DNA from: Sulfuriflexus mobilis
GTDB taxonomy: Bacteria > Pseudomonadota > Gammaproteobacteria > AKS1
Direction: 5' to 3'
DNA: 64,000 nt
NCBI RefSeq assembly: GCF_003967195.1
Contig: NZ_AP018725.1
Coordinates: 62,001 to 126,000 of the forward strand
Shown here: piece by piece, positions 47,126 through 56,780 of the stretch
Layout of the letters: each line of letters begins with the position of its first letter
Position numbering within the stretch: position 1 is the stretch's first letter
The notes under the pieces: generated by a model
The model's input: the letters and a program-made list of their open reading frames with translations, nothing else
Told to the model about the DNA's origin: nothing
Database searches by the model: none
Made by a program: the position numbers and the translations under genes

Positions 47126-48304
47126 ATGAAGCCCAGTATTCTCCGTAATCTGTTTGTCTCCTTTACCGGGTTTGGCCTGCTCATGGGCATCGTCTTCCCC
47201 TTCTATGCGCAGTTTTTTGTTGAATGGAAACCCGGCATGCACCTCTGGTTTGCCGTGGGCTGTCTGGTAGCGGGCATCTCAATCGGGCTCATCAATTACC
47301 TGCTGGTGAAGATGGTCCTGCTGAAAAAAATGGACAGGCTGTCAGATATCGCCAATGCCATTAGCGGCAATGATTTTTCTCAAACTTGTTCAATACGAAG
47401 CAATGATGTCATTGGCAGAATTGTTGATAGTGTAAATCGTATGGTGGCCAACCTGCAGACAATGGCAAGTTCAATGGGTCAGTCATCACAACGTCTGGAT
47501 ACGTCGGTTACGCATATTGGTGAACTGGTTGACAACACCAATGAGGCCGTCGCAAATCAACAAAGAGAAACCGGGCTCGTTGCCAGCGCAATACAAGAAA
47601 TGAGCCAGGCCAGCGAGGATGTGGCGAGCCATGCAATGAATGCAAGTATGGCTGCTGAGCAGGCGAGTGCCGATGCGGTTCACGTACGTGAAACCATGAA
47701 GAGCAATGTGGAATCAATAGCCGTGCTGGCAAGTAATGTTGCTGAAGCCTCATCAGTGATTGAAGTATTACAAACGGACAGTGCTGAGATAAACAAGGTA
47801 CTTGATGTCATTATCTCTATCGCGGAAAACACTAACCTGTTGGCCCTGAATGCAGCGATAGAAGCGGCCCGTGCCGGCGAGCAAGGACGGGGCTTTGCCG
47901 TAGTGGCCGACGAAGTGCGAGTATTGGCGACACGTACACAAGAGTCTTCACAAGAGATTCGAGATATCATCGAACGTCTTCATACAGGCATCAAGCAGGT
48001 GGTTGATGTCATGGCAAAAGGCAGCCAACAGGCGGATACATCGGTAAAAGGTGCAGAACAGGCTGATAGTGATATCGCAAAAATGCTTGAGGCATTCACC
48101 AGTATTACGGCAATGAACAAACAGATTGCTGAGAGTACGCAGACTCAGCACAGTCGTGCAGGTACAGTAAATAACAGTGTGCGTAGTGTGGATGAGGCCG
48201 TGCTGGTCACCAGTCAGGTAGCAAATGAACTTTCAGCTATGAGTGCAGAGCTTGGCCAGGTAAGCCAAGAACTCAATGGGATGGTCAGGAAGTTTAGTTT
48301 TTAG
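47126..48304 (+). CDS. Methyl-accepting chemotaxis protein without large sensor domain
   Basis: A 392-residue receptor with two N-terminal membrane helices (about 8-30 and 42-66), a HAMP region, and the conserved signalling hairpin tip [20 protein letters not shown] near 235-254. The periplasmic loop between helices is only about 12-15 residues, too small for a ligand-binding domain. It probably senses an intracellular or membrane signal, or works together with other receptors. The FliA-type promoter lies 52 bases before the start codon. Confidence 0.93.
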   Translation: MKPSILRNLFVSFTGFGLLMGIVFPFYAQFFVEWKPGMHLWFAVGCLVAGISIGLINYLLVKMVLLKKMDRLSDIANAISGNDFSQTCSIRSNDVIGRIVDSVNRMVANLQTMASSMGQSSQRLDTSVTHIGELVDNTNEAVANQQRETGLVASAIQEMSQASEDVASHAMNASMAAEQASADAVHVRETMKSNVESIAVLASNVAEASSVIEVLQTDSAEINKVLDVIISIAENTNLLALNAAIEAARAGEQGRGFAVVADEVRVLATRTQESSQEIRDIIERLHTGIKQVVDVMAKGSQQADTSVKGAEQADSDIAKMLEAFTSITAMNKQIAESTQTQHSRAGTVNNSVRSVDEAVLVTSQVANELSAMSAELGQVSQELNGMVRKFSF

Positions 48305-48314
48305 CGCGGTCGTC

Positions 48315-48890
48315 TCAGGTTTTCAGTTTTAATAACAACACATCAATATTGTTTTGCTTCAAACGACTACGGGTGCGATTCAGGGCATCGAGATTAGTGT
48401 ACGGGCCGATACGCACACGATGCCAGCTTTCTTTATTATTGATCGTCACCGACTCGATGTTGGCCTCGACTCCGAGCAGGGCAAGGCTGGCCTTCATGCG
48501 GTCGGCCTGCTCGAGGGTCTTGAAGGAGCCCGCCTGCAGGATATAGGTACCCGGTTTGGTCAGGGGTTTGGCCGCTGTACCGGGGCGTTTATCCAGCTCA
48601 TCCTCGGGGATGGCGATTTCCATCTCCGGCAGTATGGTATAGAAATCGAAACGGGTTTTTTCTTTCGTCGGCGCGGTTAACGAGGCCTGTTTACGTACGG
48701 CACGGGCATCACTACTGGAGGAGGACGGTTTATTGTCCTTTAGCGTCAGGCCGGGATAGTTGTCCTTGATATGGACCAGGAAGGCGATGAACAGGCCGAT
48801 CATCAGACCGGTGCTCAGCCAGACCCAGCCGGGCAGGGGCGTTGAGTTATTCGGTTTTCTTTTTTTCTTTGCCATAGATTTTTCTGACAT
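48315..48890 (-). CDS. SPOR domain protein (FtsN-like)
   Basis: A 191-residue protein with a short basic cytoplasmic tail, one membrane helix (VWLSTGLMIGLFIAFLVHI) and a C-terminal SPOR domain (YILQAGSFKTLEQADRMKAS to VRIGPYTNL). SPOR domains bind denuded glycan strands at the septum. The place after argS matches the FtsN-like gene of other gammaproteobacteria. The start may be 48890 or the ATG five codons later. Confidence 0.9.
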   Translation of the reverse strand: MSEKSMAKKKRKPNNSTPLPGWVWLSTGLMIGLFIAFLVHIKDNYPGLTLKDNKPSSSSSDARAVRKQASLTAPTKEKTRFDFYTILPEMEIAIPEDELDKRPGTAAKPLTKPGTYILQAGSFKTLEQADRMKASLALLGVEANIESVTINNKESWHRVRIGPYTNLDALNRTRSRLKQNNIDVLLLKLKT

Positions 48891-48892
48891 GG

Positions 48893-50662
48893 CTACATGG
48901 TATCCGGTGCGCTGACACCAAGCAATTGCAGGCCATTCTTCAGGACCTGTTGTGTCGCCGCAATCAGCGCCAGACGTGCATCACGCAGGGCCGCATCCTC
49001 GACAATGAACTGGTGGGCGTTGTAATAGGTATGGAAGGCCGTCGCCAGCTCACGTACATAGTAGGCGATCTGGTGTGGCTCATGGTTGCGCGCAGAGGCC
49101 TCAATGAGTTCCGGGTAGCGGGCCAGTGCGGTCATCAGGTCGGTTTCATGTGTCTCACCGAGTTTGTCGAGATTCGCCAGACCGTTGGCCTTGTCCCACT
49201 CGACAGCCTTTTCCGCCAACTGACGGTAAACACTGCAGATACGCGCATGTGCGTATTGTACGTAGTAAACGGGATTATCATTACTCTGCGACTTGGCCAG
49301 ATCCAGGTCGAAGTCCATGTGTTGTTCACACTTGCGCATGGCATAGAAGAAGCGCGCGGCATCATTACCGACCTCATGACGCAGTTCACGCAGGGTCACG
49401 AACTGGCCGCTACGCGTCGACATCGGTACTTTCTTGCCACTACGATAGAGCACGGCAAACTGCACCAGTAGCACGTCGAGCTTGGAGGGGTCGTCGCCGA
49501 TCGCGGCCAGTGCCGCCTTGACGCGTGGCACGTAGCCGTGGTGGTCGGCGCCCCAGATATCAATAACACGATCAAAACCGCGTTCGAGTTTTTCCATGTG
49601 GTAGGCGATGTCCGCGGCGAAATAGGTCTTGACGCCGTTGTCACGGACCACGACACGATCCTTTTCATCACCATAGTCGGTGGAGCGAAACCAGAGTGCG
49701 CCAGCTTGTTCATAGACGTGGCCGGAGTTTTGTAAACGCTCGATGCACTCGTCGATGCGGCCACTGCTGTGCAACGTACGTTCGGAGTACCACTCGTCGT
49801 AGTCAACACCGAACTCGCCGAGGTCCTGGCGGATGTCGTCAGTAATGCGGTTCAGGCCGGCATCGAAGATCAACAGGTAGTCGTCCTCACCGAGCAGTGT
49901 GCGGGCACGTTCGATGAGGCCATCGATGTGGCGTTCCTTGTCGCCGTCCGGCTGGCCTTCATCGGGCGGCAGGTCGGCAAACACGGCATCGATGTTATGT
50001 TCAAAGCGATCAGAATATTCATTTCGTAACGCAGTGCTGATGTCGCGCACGTAATCGCCCTGGTAGCCATTGGCCGGGAAGCGCTCTTCAAAATCGGCAT
50101 TGCCGAGTTCGAGGTAACGCAACCAGACACTGGCGGCGAGGATGTTCATCTGCCGGCCGGCATCATTGACATAGTATTCGTTGTGAACCTCGTAGCCGGC
50201 GGCGCGTAGCAGGTTGGCAAGCGAGGCGCCGTAGGCTGCGCCGCGGCCATGACCGACGTGCAGTGGCCCCGTCGGGTTGGCCGAGACGAATTCGATCTGG
50301 ATGCGCTGGCCTGCGCCGAGCTTGACGCGGCCATAGGCCTCAGCCTGTTCCAGCACCGTCTGCACCACGGTACTCTGGGCATCCTCGGCGAGGGCAAAAT
50401 TGATAAAGCCGGGACCGGCGATCTCGACCCTGGCGACGGCAGGGTCGGCGGGCAGGGCCTTGACGATCATCTCGGCCAGCTGACGCGGGTTCATGCCGGC
50501 GGGCTTCGCTAGCACCAGGGCAATGTTGCTGGCAAAATCGCCGTGGCTCTTGTCGCGGACACGGTCGACATTGATCTGGTCGGGGATCTCACATTTGATC
50601 GCCTCGTTGCTGGCAAGGCCGGCAAGCGCGGTATGGAGAAGGTGTTGTATGGCCTGTTTCAT
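48893..50662 (-). CDS. argS: Arginyl-tRNA synthetase
   Basis: A 589-residue class I synthetase that charges tRNA-Arg. The HIGH motif is HVGH (135-138) in [12 protein letters not shown]; the KMSKS-like region is [11 protein letters not shown], degenerate as usual in ArgRS. The C-terminal anticodon-binding DALR domain ends [12 protein letters not shown]. It lies between priA and the SPOR gene on one strand. Confidence 0.97.
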   Translation of the reverse strand: MKQAIQHLLHTALAGLASNEAIKCEIPDQINVDRVRDKSHGDFASNIALVLAKPAGMNPRQLAEMIVKALPADPAVARVEIAGPGFINFALAEDAQSTVVQTVLEQAEAYGRVKLGAGQRIQIEFVSANPTGPLHVGHGRGAAYGASLANLLRAAGYEVHNEYYVNDAGRQMNILAASVWLRYLELGNADFEERFPANGYQGDYVRDISTALRNEYSDRFEHNIDAVFADLPPDEGQPDGDKERHIDGLIERARTLLGEDDYLLIFDAGLNRITDDIRQDLGEFGVDYDEWYSERTLHSSGRIDECIERLQNSGHVYEQAGALWFRSTDYGDEKDRVVVRDNGVKTYFAADIAYHMEKLERGFDRVIDIWGADHHGYVPRVKAALAAIGDDPSKLDVLLVQFAVLYRSGKKVPMSTRSGQFVTLRELRHEVGNDAARFFYAMRKCEQHMDFDLDLAKSQSNDNPVYYVQYAHARICSVYRQLAEKAVEWDKANGLANLDKLGETHETDLMTALARYPELIEASARNHEPHQIAYYVRELATAFHTYYNAHQFIVEDAALRDARLALIAATQQVLKNGLQLLGVSAPDTM

Positions 50663-50775
50663 GGCAGTGAACGATACCGGAAGCTGTCGATGGGTACAAA
50701 GTAAAGGCGGCTATTATCCTTGCCTGCTGCGGGCTTGCAAGTTCTGTTAGCGCGGTTTTGCGAAGGGGTCGCTTT

Positions 50776-52989
50776 CTAGAGCGTATCGATGGGGTCGACA
50801 TCGATCGACCAGCGGACCTTGCGTGCCTCGCTCAGGGCATCCAGTTGTGGTAGCAGGGCACTGAGCAGCTGTTGCAGGGGGCCGCGTTGCGGGGCCTGTA
50901 ACAGCAGCTGGGCGCGAAAGCGCCCGGCACGCCTTTCCATGGGTGCCGGCAGCGGGCCGAGCAACTCAACCTGTTCGATGCCCAGGGCATGGGCCAGTTC
51001 GTAGGCGCGACGCAGAAAATGCTGTGGGCTGTCGCGGTCAGCGGCCTCGGCCCGCAGTAGCGCCATGGCGGAATAAGGCGGTAGCTCGGCCTCGCGGCGC
51101 TCGTGCAGGGCCTTGTTGGCAAAGGCGGCATAGCCCTCGGTGAGCAGGCTACGTAAGAGCGGGTGATCCGGATGGTAAGTCTGCAGCAGGACCTGGCCAG
51201 GTTTGTCGGCGCGCCCGGCGCGGCCAGCGACCTGGATAATCAGCTGTGCCATGCGTTCACTGGCACGGAAATCGGCCCCGAACAGGCCCTGGTCGGCATC
51301 GAGGATCCCGACCAGGGTCACGTCGGGGAAGTGGTGACCCTTGGCGAGCATCTGCGTGCCAACAAGCAGCTGGTTTTCGCCGCTGTGAATGCTGTCGAGA
51401 ATGGCCTGCATGGCACCCTTGCGTCGCGTGCTGTCCCGATCAATGCGGACAATGCCGGTATCCGGGAACAGCTCCGCCAGGGTCTCCTCGATGCGCTCGG
51501 TGCCCTGGCCGAGGGCGCGCAGGGCGGTGCTGCCGCAGTCCGGGCAACTCGGCATGAGGCGCTGTTCGGTGCCACAGTGGTGACAGCGCAGGCGCTGGCT
51601 GCCGGCATGGAAGGTCAGGCGCGCATCGCAACGCGGACAGTCGGCCAGCCAGCCACAATCGTGACAACACAAGGTCGGTGCGTAGCCGCGGCGGTTGATA
51701 AACAGCAGGGCCTGTTCGCCCCGGTCGAGGTGTGCGTGCAGAGTATCGATGAGTGTTTTCGACAAACCCTGGTTGAGCGGCTGACGACGCAGGTCGATGG
51801 TCTGGATCGGGGGTAACTCGGCACCGGTGGCACGGGTCGGGAGCTTGAGTGACCGGTAACGGCCCTGTTCGACATTGACCAGGCTTTCCAGCGAAGGGGT
51901 TGCTGAGCCGAGCACGATCGGGCGCTGCAGGCGCTGGGCGCGGAGGATGGCCAGGTCACGGGCGTGGTAGCGGACACCATCTTGCTGTCGGAACGAGGCG
52001 TCGTGTTCCTCATCGATAATGATGACGCCGGGTCGGGCGAGGGGCGTAAACAGCGCCGAGCGTGTGCCGATGATGATCCCGGCCTCGCCTTTGCCGGCGG
52101 CCAGCCAGGCATCGAGGCGTTCGCGGTCGCTCAGGCCCGAGTGCAGCACGGCGATTGGGCAGGCAAAGCGCCGTCGAAAGCGTTCAACCGTTTGCGGGGT
52201 GAGGCTGATCTCGGGGACCAGCACCAGTGCCTGTTGGTCCCGATCGAGCACCTGTTGAATAATGCCAAGATAGACCTCGGTCTTGCCACTGCCGGTCACC
52301 CCATCGAGCAAGTGACAGGAAAAGACCTCAGGCTTGGCCGTGACGGCATCAATGGCGGCCTTTTGCCCGGCATTCACCGGCAAGGCGGCCTCGATGGTGC
52401 CGGTCTGTTCACTCAAACCATAGAAAAGCACTTCCTCGACCCAGCCACGCTCGAGCAGGGCGCGAAGGGGGGCACGCCAATGGCTATGTTGGGCGGCAAA
52501 GTCGGAGGCCGAGAGGGGCGCTGGCCGCGCCGCATGCAATTGGGCCAGTAAGGCGGCCTGTTTGGGTGCCCGTTTCAGCACATCCTGGTCGACGTCCCCG
52601 CCCGAGGAGGTCAACTGCCAGCGGACCTCGGCCCGTGCCTGGGCGGGCTCGCCCTTGCGCAGCAGCGCGGGCAGGGCATGGGCCATGACCTCGCCAATCG
52701 GCTGGTGGTAGTAGTCACTGGCCCAGCGTAGCAGGCCGAGTAGTTCCTCGGGCAGGATCGGCGCGTCATCGAGGAGCGCGGCGGCGCGGCGCAGGCGCTC
52801 ACTATCGATATCGGTTTTTCCACTGACCTCCAGTAAGACGCCGACTTGTTCGCGGCGACCGAAGGGGATGCGTAGCCGTTGTCCGGCCCGTAGCAGGGCG
52901 GGGTCGACCTTGGCCGGGGGCAGGTAGTCAAAGCTGCGTCGCAGGGGAGAGGGGACGGCAATACGTAAATAGACCGGTGCGGATGACAT
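50776..52989 (-). CDS. priA: Primosomal protein N', PriA helicase
   Basis: A 737-residue superfamily 2 helicase for replication restart. Walker A is GVTGSGKTEVY and the DEEH box is IIIDEEHDASF. A zinc-binding region holds four CxxC-type pairs (CHDCGW, CPRC, CHHC, CPDC). The ATG at 52989 gives the family start MSSAPVYLRIAVPSPLRRSF; the upstream frame start adds a basic tail with no match. Upstream lies a DnaA-box cluster. Confidence 0.96.
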   Translation of the reverse strand: MSSAPVYLRIAVPSPLRRSFDYLPPAKVDPALLRAGQRLRIPFGRREQVGVLLEVSGKTDIDSERLRRAAALLDDAPILPEELLGLLRWASDYYHQPIGEVMAHALPALLRKGEPAQARAEVRWQLTSSGGDVDQDVLKRAPKQAALLAQLHAARPAPLSASDFAAQHSHWRAPLRALLERGWVEEVLFYGLSEQTGTIEAALPVNAGQKAAIDAVTAKPEVFSCHLLDGVTGSGKTEVYLGIIQQVLDRDQQALVLVPEISLTPQTVERFRRRFACPIAVLHSGLSDRERLDAWLAAGKGEAGIIIGTRSALFTPLARPGVIIIDEEHDASFRQQDGVRYHARDLAILRAQRLQRPIVLGSATPSLESLVNVEQGRYRSLKLPTRATGAELPPIQTIDLRRQPLNQGLSKTLIDTLHAHLDRGEQALLFINRRGYAPTLCCHDCGWLADCPRCDARLTFHAGSQRLRCHHCGTEQRLMPSCPDCGSTALRALGQGTERIEETLAELFPDTGIVRIDRDSTRRKGAMQAILDSIHSGENQLLVGTQMLAKGHHFPDVTLVGILDADQGLFGADFRASERMAQLIIQVAGRAGRADKPGQVLLQTYHPDHPLLRSLLTEGYAAFANKALHERREAELPPYSAMALLRAEAADRDSPQHFLRRAYELAHALGIEQVELLGPLPAPMERRAGRFRAQLLLQAPQRGPLQQLLSALLPQLDALSEARKVRWSIDVDPIDTL

Positions 52990-53495
52990 GGGGCGCACTC
53001 TAGCATGCCGCCGGGGCCAGGTACGAGTAAGAACCGGCCTTGCGCGGCTAGATTGATGTGCAGAGGCAGGTAACATCGCTAAGTGATTGAGCGGCCATCA
53101 AGAATCAATCTTATGCACAAAATCTGTGGATAACTTTGTGGATGAAGTGAAAAAAATCGCTGTTTTTCCGGTTCATGATAAGCATTTTGTTGGATTGCTC
53201 AGAAAACCGCCAATCAAGAAAAAGATAATTAAATCAATATGTTTAACTATATCCATAGGTTTTTTTACAGTTCCGTGACGGCCCCGATGGGGCTAATTAC
53301 TTGATTGTAAAGTGACTGTGTATAAAGTCGTTTGATGAAATGTGTGACCAGTGGGTATAGAGGGAAGTGAAATAGGGTTACGGGCTTGTGGTTTCTGGTC
53401 TTGGGCGACGCCGGGCGGGGCCATGCGGTATTAATGCTTCGGGCTCAGGTGTCGATATATTACATGGGTCTATTAATAAAGCTGGAACAGATTTT
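52990..53495. other. Long intergenic region priA-HDOD
   Basis: Contains the divergent promoters of priA and the HDOD gene, three DnaA-type boxes (53111-53145), an AT-rich section (53218-53256) and a small GC hairpin GCCCC-GAT-GGGGC (53281-53293). A 63-codon plus-strand frame within it has no family features. Confidence 0.6.
53111..53145. promoter_or_regulatory. Cluster of three DnaA boxes
   Basis: TTATGCACA (53111-53119, plus) and TGTGGATAA (53125-53133, TTATCCACA on minus) match the TTATNCACA consensus perfectly. TGTGGATGA (53137-53145) matches with one mismatch. All lie within 35 bases, upstream of priA. Confidence 0.7.
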
Positions 53496-55175
53496 ATGGT
53501 TGGACGTGGCGCGCATAGCAGTACAGAAGCCGTAAAGCTCAAAGACACCTTCAGGGAGATCGACAAGCGCATGGAGCAACTTGGCGATTTGCCGATTTTC
53601 AGCGCTACCGTGAATCGCGTCAATCACGTTAGCAGCGACCAGGATAGTGACGCCATGGCCCTGGCGGTAGAGGTCATGCGGGATGCCAACCTGACCACAA
53701 AGCTGTTGCGGCTCGCCAACTCGCCATACTACAACCGTGGACTGGGCAAGATCTCGGCGGTCTCACGTGCCGTGGTGCTGCTCGGCTTCGAGACGGTGAG
53801 TAACCTGTGCCTGACCCTGAAGCTCATAGACAGCTTTCATAGTGAAAACCCTGATATCGATATGAATGCGATGCTGGTGAATGCCTTTCTCACCGGCGGC
53901 CTGATGCGGGAGGTCGCGGCCAAGGCTGGTGTCGAGGATATTGAACAGAGTTATATCTGCGGACTGTTGCACGGCCTGGGTGAGATTATCGTTGCGTACG
54001 CACTGCCGGAAAAATACATACAGATGCAGCGTCTGCGTGAAAAGGGCGATGACAGCTGGGTAGATATTCAGAAGTCTATGCTTGGTGGCCCATTTTCTGA
54101 AGTCGGTCAACGCCTGGCGAAGAGCTGGGAGTTTCCACATACCGTGGTCAATACCATGGAGCCGGTAGCGCTGAGCCATGCGATTACCAAGCGTGACAGG
54201 AAAGAGATTAATCGCTCCATGGCGACTCTCGCGCAGATCAGTCTCGATATGGTATACGGACGTGCAGATATAAGCAGTGAAACCTTAGGCGAAGTGCTGC
54301 ATGACATGGGTGAACTGGCCGGTGTTTCGCGCGCAGAGATAGAAAAATCTCTGACCAAGACCTTCCATACCTGTTGTGAACTGGCCAGTGACTATGGGTT
54401 GGATACCCGGACACTCATGCCACCGGTAGAGGAAACGGATGACCCCTTGCTGAACAGGACGGCACGCCAGTTTGCCTATTACGCGGGAACAATGCTTGGT
54501 AATAGTGAGCCGAAAACTGCCGAGTCGTCTTCGCCACCAGGGGGTAATGGGAAGGCGCCTGACTCTACTGTCACGGTGACAGCTAAGGAAAAGGCTGCCC
54601 TGGCGCAGGCACCAGCCGTGGTTGAAACCTTACAGAAAAAATCTGCCAGTCACGGCAGCCCACAGGTCCAGCTCGAAATCCTGCAACAGATTACCGGTCT
54701 GATGGCTTCACAGGCCGGTGTTCATCACGTGTTTTCTAAAACAGTGGAGGCGATCCAGCGTGGTGTAGGATTTGATCGGGCAATCCTTTGCCTGCTGAAT
54801 GCAGACCATTCACAGTTAATCGGGCGCATCAGCTATGGTGATGGGGTCGAGGTGCTGAAGGATTACTTCACTTTACCGGTACGTGATCAACGTAACCTGT
54901 TTATACGTATATTGCGCGACGGTAACGAGGTCTTTGTGCCGAATCTCACGGAAGATACCTGGAAAAAAACGGTTCCTGAAACATATCAGACAAAAGTGGC
55001 TGCACCCGGTTTTGTGATAGGTGCCCTGCGTGCGGGAAAACGCCCGGTAGGATTGTTCTATGCCGATAATGGCATGTCACGACGTCCTATCAATGATGCT
55101 GAATACCAGGGTTTTCTGCAATTCGTCAATCAGGCGAGGCTTGCATTACAGGTGGCAGAGCTGAGTCGTAACTAG
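53496..55175 (+). CDS. HDOD domain protein with C-terminal GAF-like domain
   Basis: A 559-residue cytoplasmic signalling protein. The HDOD domain occupies about residues 20-230 (LPIFSATVNRVNHVSSDQDS, ANSPYYNRGLGKISAVSRAV). A variable linker is followed by a GAF-like C-terminal part (LQQITGLMASQAGVHHVFSK to the end). HDOD proteins lack catalytic residues and regulate c-di-GMP or motility pathways. The ATG at 53496 is chosen; the frame continues to a GTG at 53388 with a less plausible N-terminus. It converges on the REC-GGDEF gene. Confidence 0.87.
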   Translation: MVGRGAHSSTEAVKLKDTFREIDKRMEQLGDLPIFSATVNRVNHVSSDQDSDAMALAVEVMRDANLTTKLLRLANSPYYNRGLGKISAVSRAVVLLGFETVSNLCLTLKLIDSFHSENPDIDMNAMLVNAFLTGGLMREVAAKAGVEDIEQSYICGLLHGLGEIIVAYALPEKYIQMQRLREKGDDSWVDIQKSMLGGPFSEVGQRLAKSWEFPHTVVNTMEPVALSHAITKRDRKEINRSMATLAQISLDMVYGRADISSETLGEVLHDMGELAGVSRAEIEKSLTKTFHTCCELASDYGLDTRTLMPPVEETDDPLLNRTARQFAYYAGTMLGNSEPKTAESSSPPGGNGKAPDSTVTVTAKEKAALAQAPAVVETLQKKSASHGSPQVQLEILQQITGLMASQAGVHHVFSKTVEAIQRGVGFDRAILCLLNADHSQLIGRISYGDGVEVLKDYFTLPVRDQRNLFIRILRDGNEVFVPNLTEDTWKKTVPETYQTKVAAPGFVIGALRAGKRPVGLFYADNGMSRRPINDAEYQGFLQFVNQARLALQVAELSRN

Positions 55176-55178
55176 AGG

Positions 55179-56378
55179 CTAGTCACGCCGGCGAACATGC
55201 TGGCGAATCTTTTCGAGGGCCTCATCGATGCCCAGTTGTAAGTGCCGGTTACAATAATCAAGCAGCGGTAACAGTCTTTCCAGCAAGGCGGAGAGGTGGG
55301 GTTGCAGGGTGGCGCTGTCATCCGAGTTTGCCAGCGCTGTCGCCGTTTCCAGGTCGGGCGCCTCGGTAATGGTAACTGCTGACGCATCGGTACTCGTTGT
55401 GCCAACCGGCGCCGCCTCTTCCATGGGACTGTCAGAGGCCTCTTTAAAAACTACGCAATTAGTGCGTTCGAGCGCAGTGCGTAGATATTCTTTTGCGACG
55501 TCCATGATCTCATTAAGGCTGGTATCACGCTGTATAGCCACCGCGGCAATGCCCGCACTGATCGTCGTTGGCAGGGTAGTGTTGTCATAGACAATATTGA
55601 GTTCTTCGATTTGCTTGCGAATACGTTCGGCCAGTTGGCGTGCACCAATCCGGTTAATGGATGGCATGAGAAAGGCAAGCTGGGCAACACCGATGCGTGC
55701 CACGGTGTCTTCATGGCGAACATTTTCGAGCATGATGTGACCGACTTCCTTCAATACATGGCTGGCCGCATCCTTGCCGAAAGAGGTGAAAAGCTTGTTG
55801 AAGTTGTCAACCTGGATCAGGAGTATCGATAACTCGCCATGGTGTCGTTTGGCAAAGGCCAATTCCTTGTTGGCGTGTTGCTGAAAATAATTTTTGTTGG
55901 CCAGACCGGTGAGTTCATCGCGGCTGGTTTGTTCTTCCAGCTGGTTGGCGGTTTCATTAAGTTGCCGATGGGTACTGTCAAGTCGCAAGTGAGTAGTGGT
56001 ACGCGTGCGTAATTGAATAGACTCAAAAGGCTTGCTGATAAAGTCTGAGGCACCCCTGGCGAGGGCACGCTGTTTGGTCTCCTCATCATCTTCGGCACCG
56101 GTGATGATAATGACCGGGACATTTTGTATCCGCGGGATATCACTGTTACGAATGCGTTCGAGCAGACCATAGCCATCGAGGTTTGGCATGGACAGGTCGG
56201 AAAAGATGATTTGTATATCTTCCTGTTCCTGTAATATCTTCCAGCCCTCTTCGCCGTCACTGGCCTCGGTGAGTCGATACTCCTTGCCCAGGATCTTGGT
56301 AATGGCGCGTCGCATCAGGCGCGAATCATCGACGACTAATATATGCGGTCGTTTATCGGCAGTGACTTCATTGATCAT
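55179..56378 (-). CDS. Response regulator with degenerate GGDEF domain
   Basis: A 399-residue protein. The N-terminal receiver domain has the phospho-acceptor Asp in IIFSDLSMPNLDGYG, with a DD pair and conserved Thr/Lys (IITGAEDD, SKPFE). The second domain starts RDELTGLANKNYF as GGDEF domains do, but the active-site position reads RIGVAQLAFLMP rather than GG[DE]EF. It should not make c-di-GMP, and may act by binding or protein interaction. A C-terminal tail (LLPLLDYCNRHLQLGIDEAL) is of unknown type. Start uncertain: ATG 56378 or 56429. Confidence 0.88.
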   Translation of the reverse strand: MINEVTADKRPHILVVDDSRLMRRAITKILGKEYRLTEASDGEEGWKILQEQEDIQIIFSDLSMPNLDGYGLLERIRNSDIPRIQNVPVIIITGAEDDEETKQRALARGASDFISKPFESIQLRTRTTTHLRLDSTHRQLNETANQLEEQTSRDELTGLANKNYFQQHANKELAFAKRHHGELSILLIQVDNFNKLFTSFGKDAASHVLKEVGHIMLENVRHEDTVARIGVAQLAFLMPSINRIGARQLAERIRKQIEELNIVYDNTTLPTTISAGIAAVAIQRDTSLNEIMDVAKEYLRTALERTNCVVFKEASDSPMEEAAPVGTTSTDASAVTITEAPDLETATALANSDDSATLQPHLSALLERLLPLLDYCNRHLQLGIDEALEKIRQHVRRRD

Positions 56379-56780
56379 ACATTTGGTATTTTTATGGAAA
56401 AAACCTTTATAAAGCATAGAGCTTAGCACAGACTCTTCAAGTAAAATTTTTATACAAATAGTAATGGATTTGTCATCGTTTTGGCGTGTCGAGTCGGCTT
56501 AGTGACATATAACCATTTTAAATTAATGGTTATATGGAATAAGTCTATGATTCGCCACTTCGTCTGGCTGGCATGGGCATTGCATCATCCAGTTCAAGGT
56601 GCCGGCCGGACCACTGGCGGGCATCGACAGTGTTTATGTGTTTCTCCTTCTCGTAACATATTTGGGGTGCCGGTCAGGCACCCCATTTTTTTTGCCCTTT
56701 TACTTGATTATTTTGCGTAAAAGAGAGTAGCGTATTGGCAGCGTAAAACCCGTAAGAGCACCGCACAGATGGAGTAGAGC
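56379..56780. other. Intergenic region with orphan terminator and a palindrome
   Basis: No supported protein gene. A 12-bp inverted repeat CATATAACCATT/AATGGTTATATG lies at 56506-56535, and a strong plus-strand terminator at 56663-56693. Upstream of it nothing on the plus strand is coding, so a short untranslated RNA is possible. Confidence 0.55.
56663..56693 (+). terminator. Orphan Rho-independent terminator
   Basis: The stem TGGGGTGCC/GGCACCCCA with loop GGTCA is followed by eight T residues. It is oriented plus and has no coding gene directly upstream. Confidence 0.85.

Noticed and set aside
53111-53256. Chromosomal replication origin
   Set aside because: Only three boxes, no dnaA/dnaN/mnmG/rpmH neighbours and no skew calculation available; kept only as a DnaA-box finding.
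53087-53278. 63-codon frame upstream of the HDOD gene
   Set aside because: It spans the DnaA-box cluster and AT-rich tract; no motif or ribosome site.
56481-56720. 79-codon plus-strand frame upstream of the HNH gene
   Set aside because: It runs through the strong terminator at 56663-56693 and shows no protein motif.
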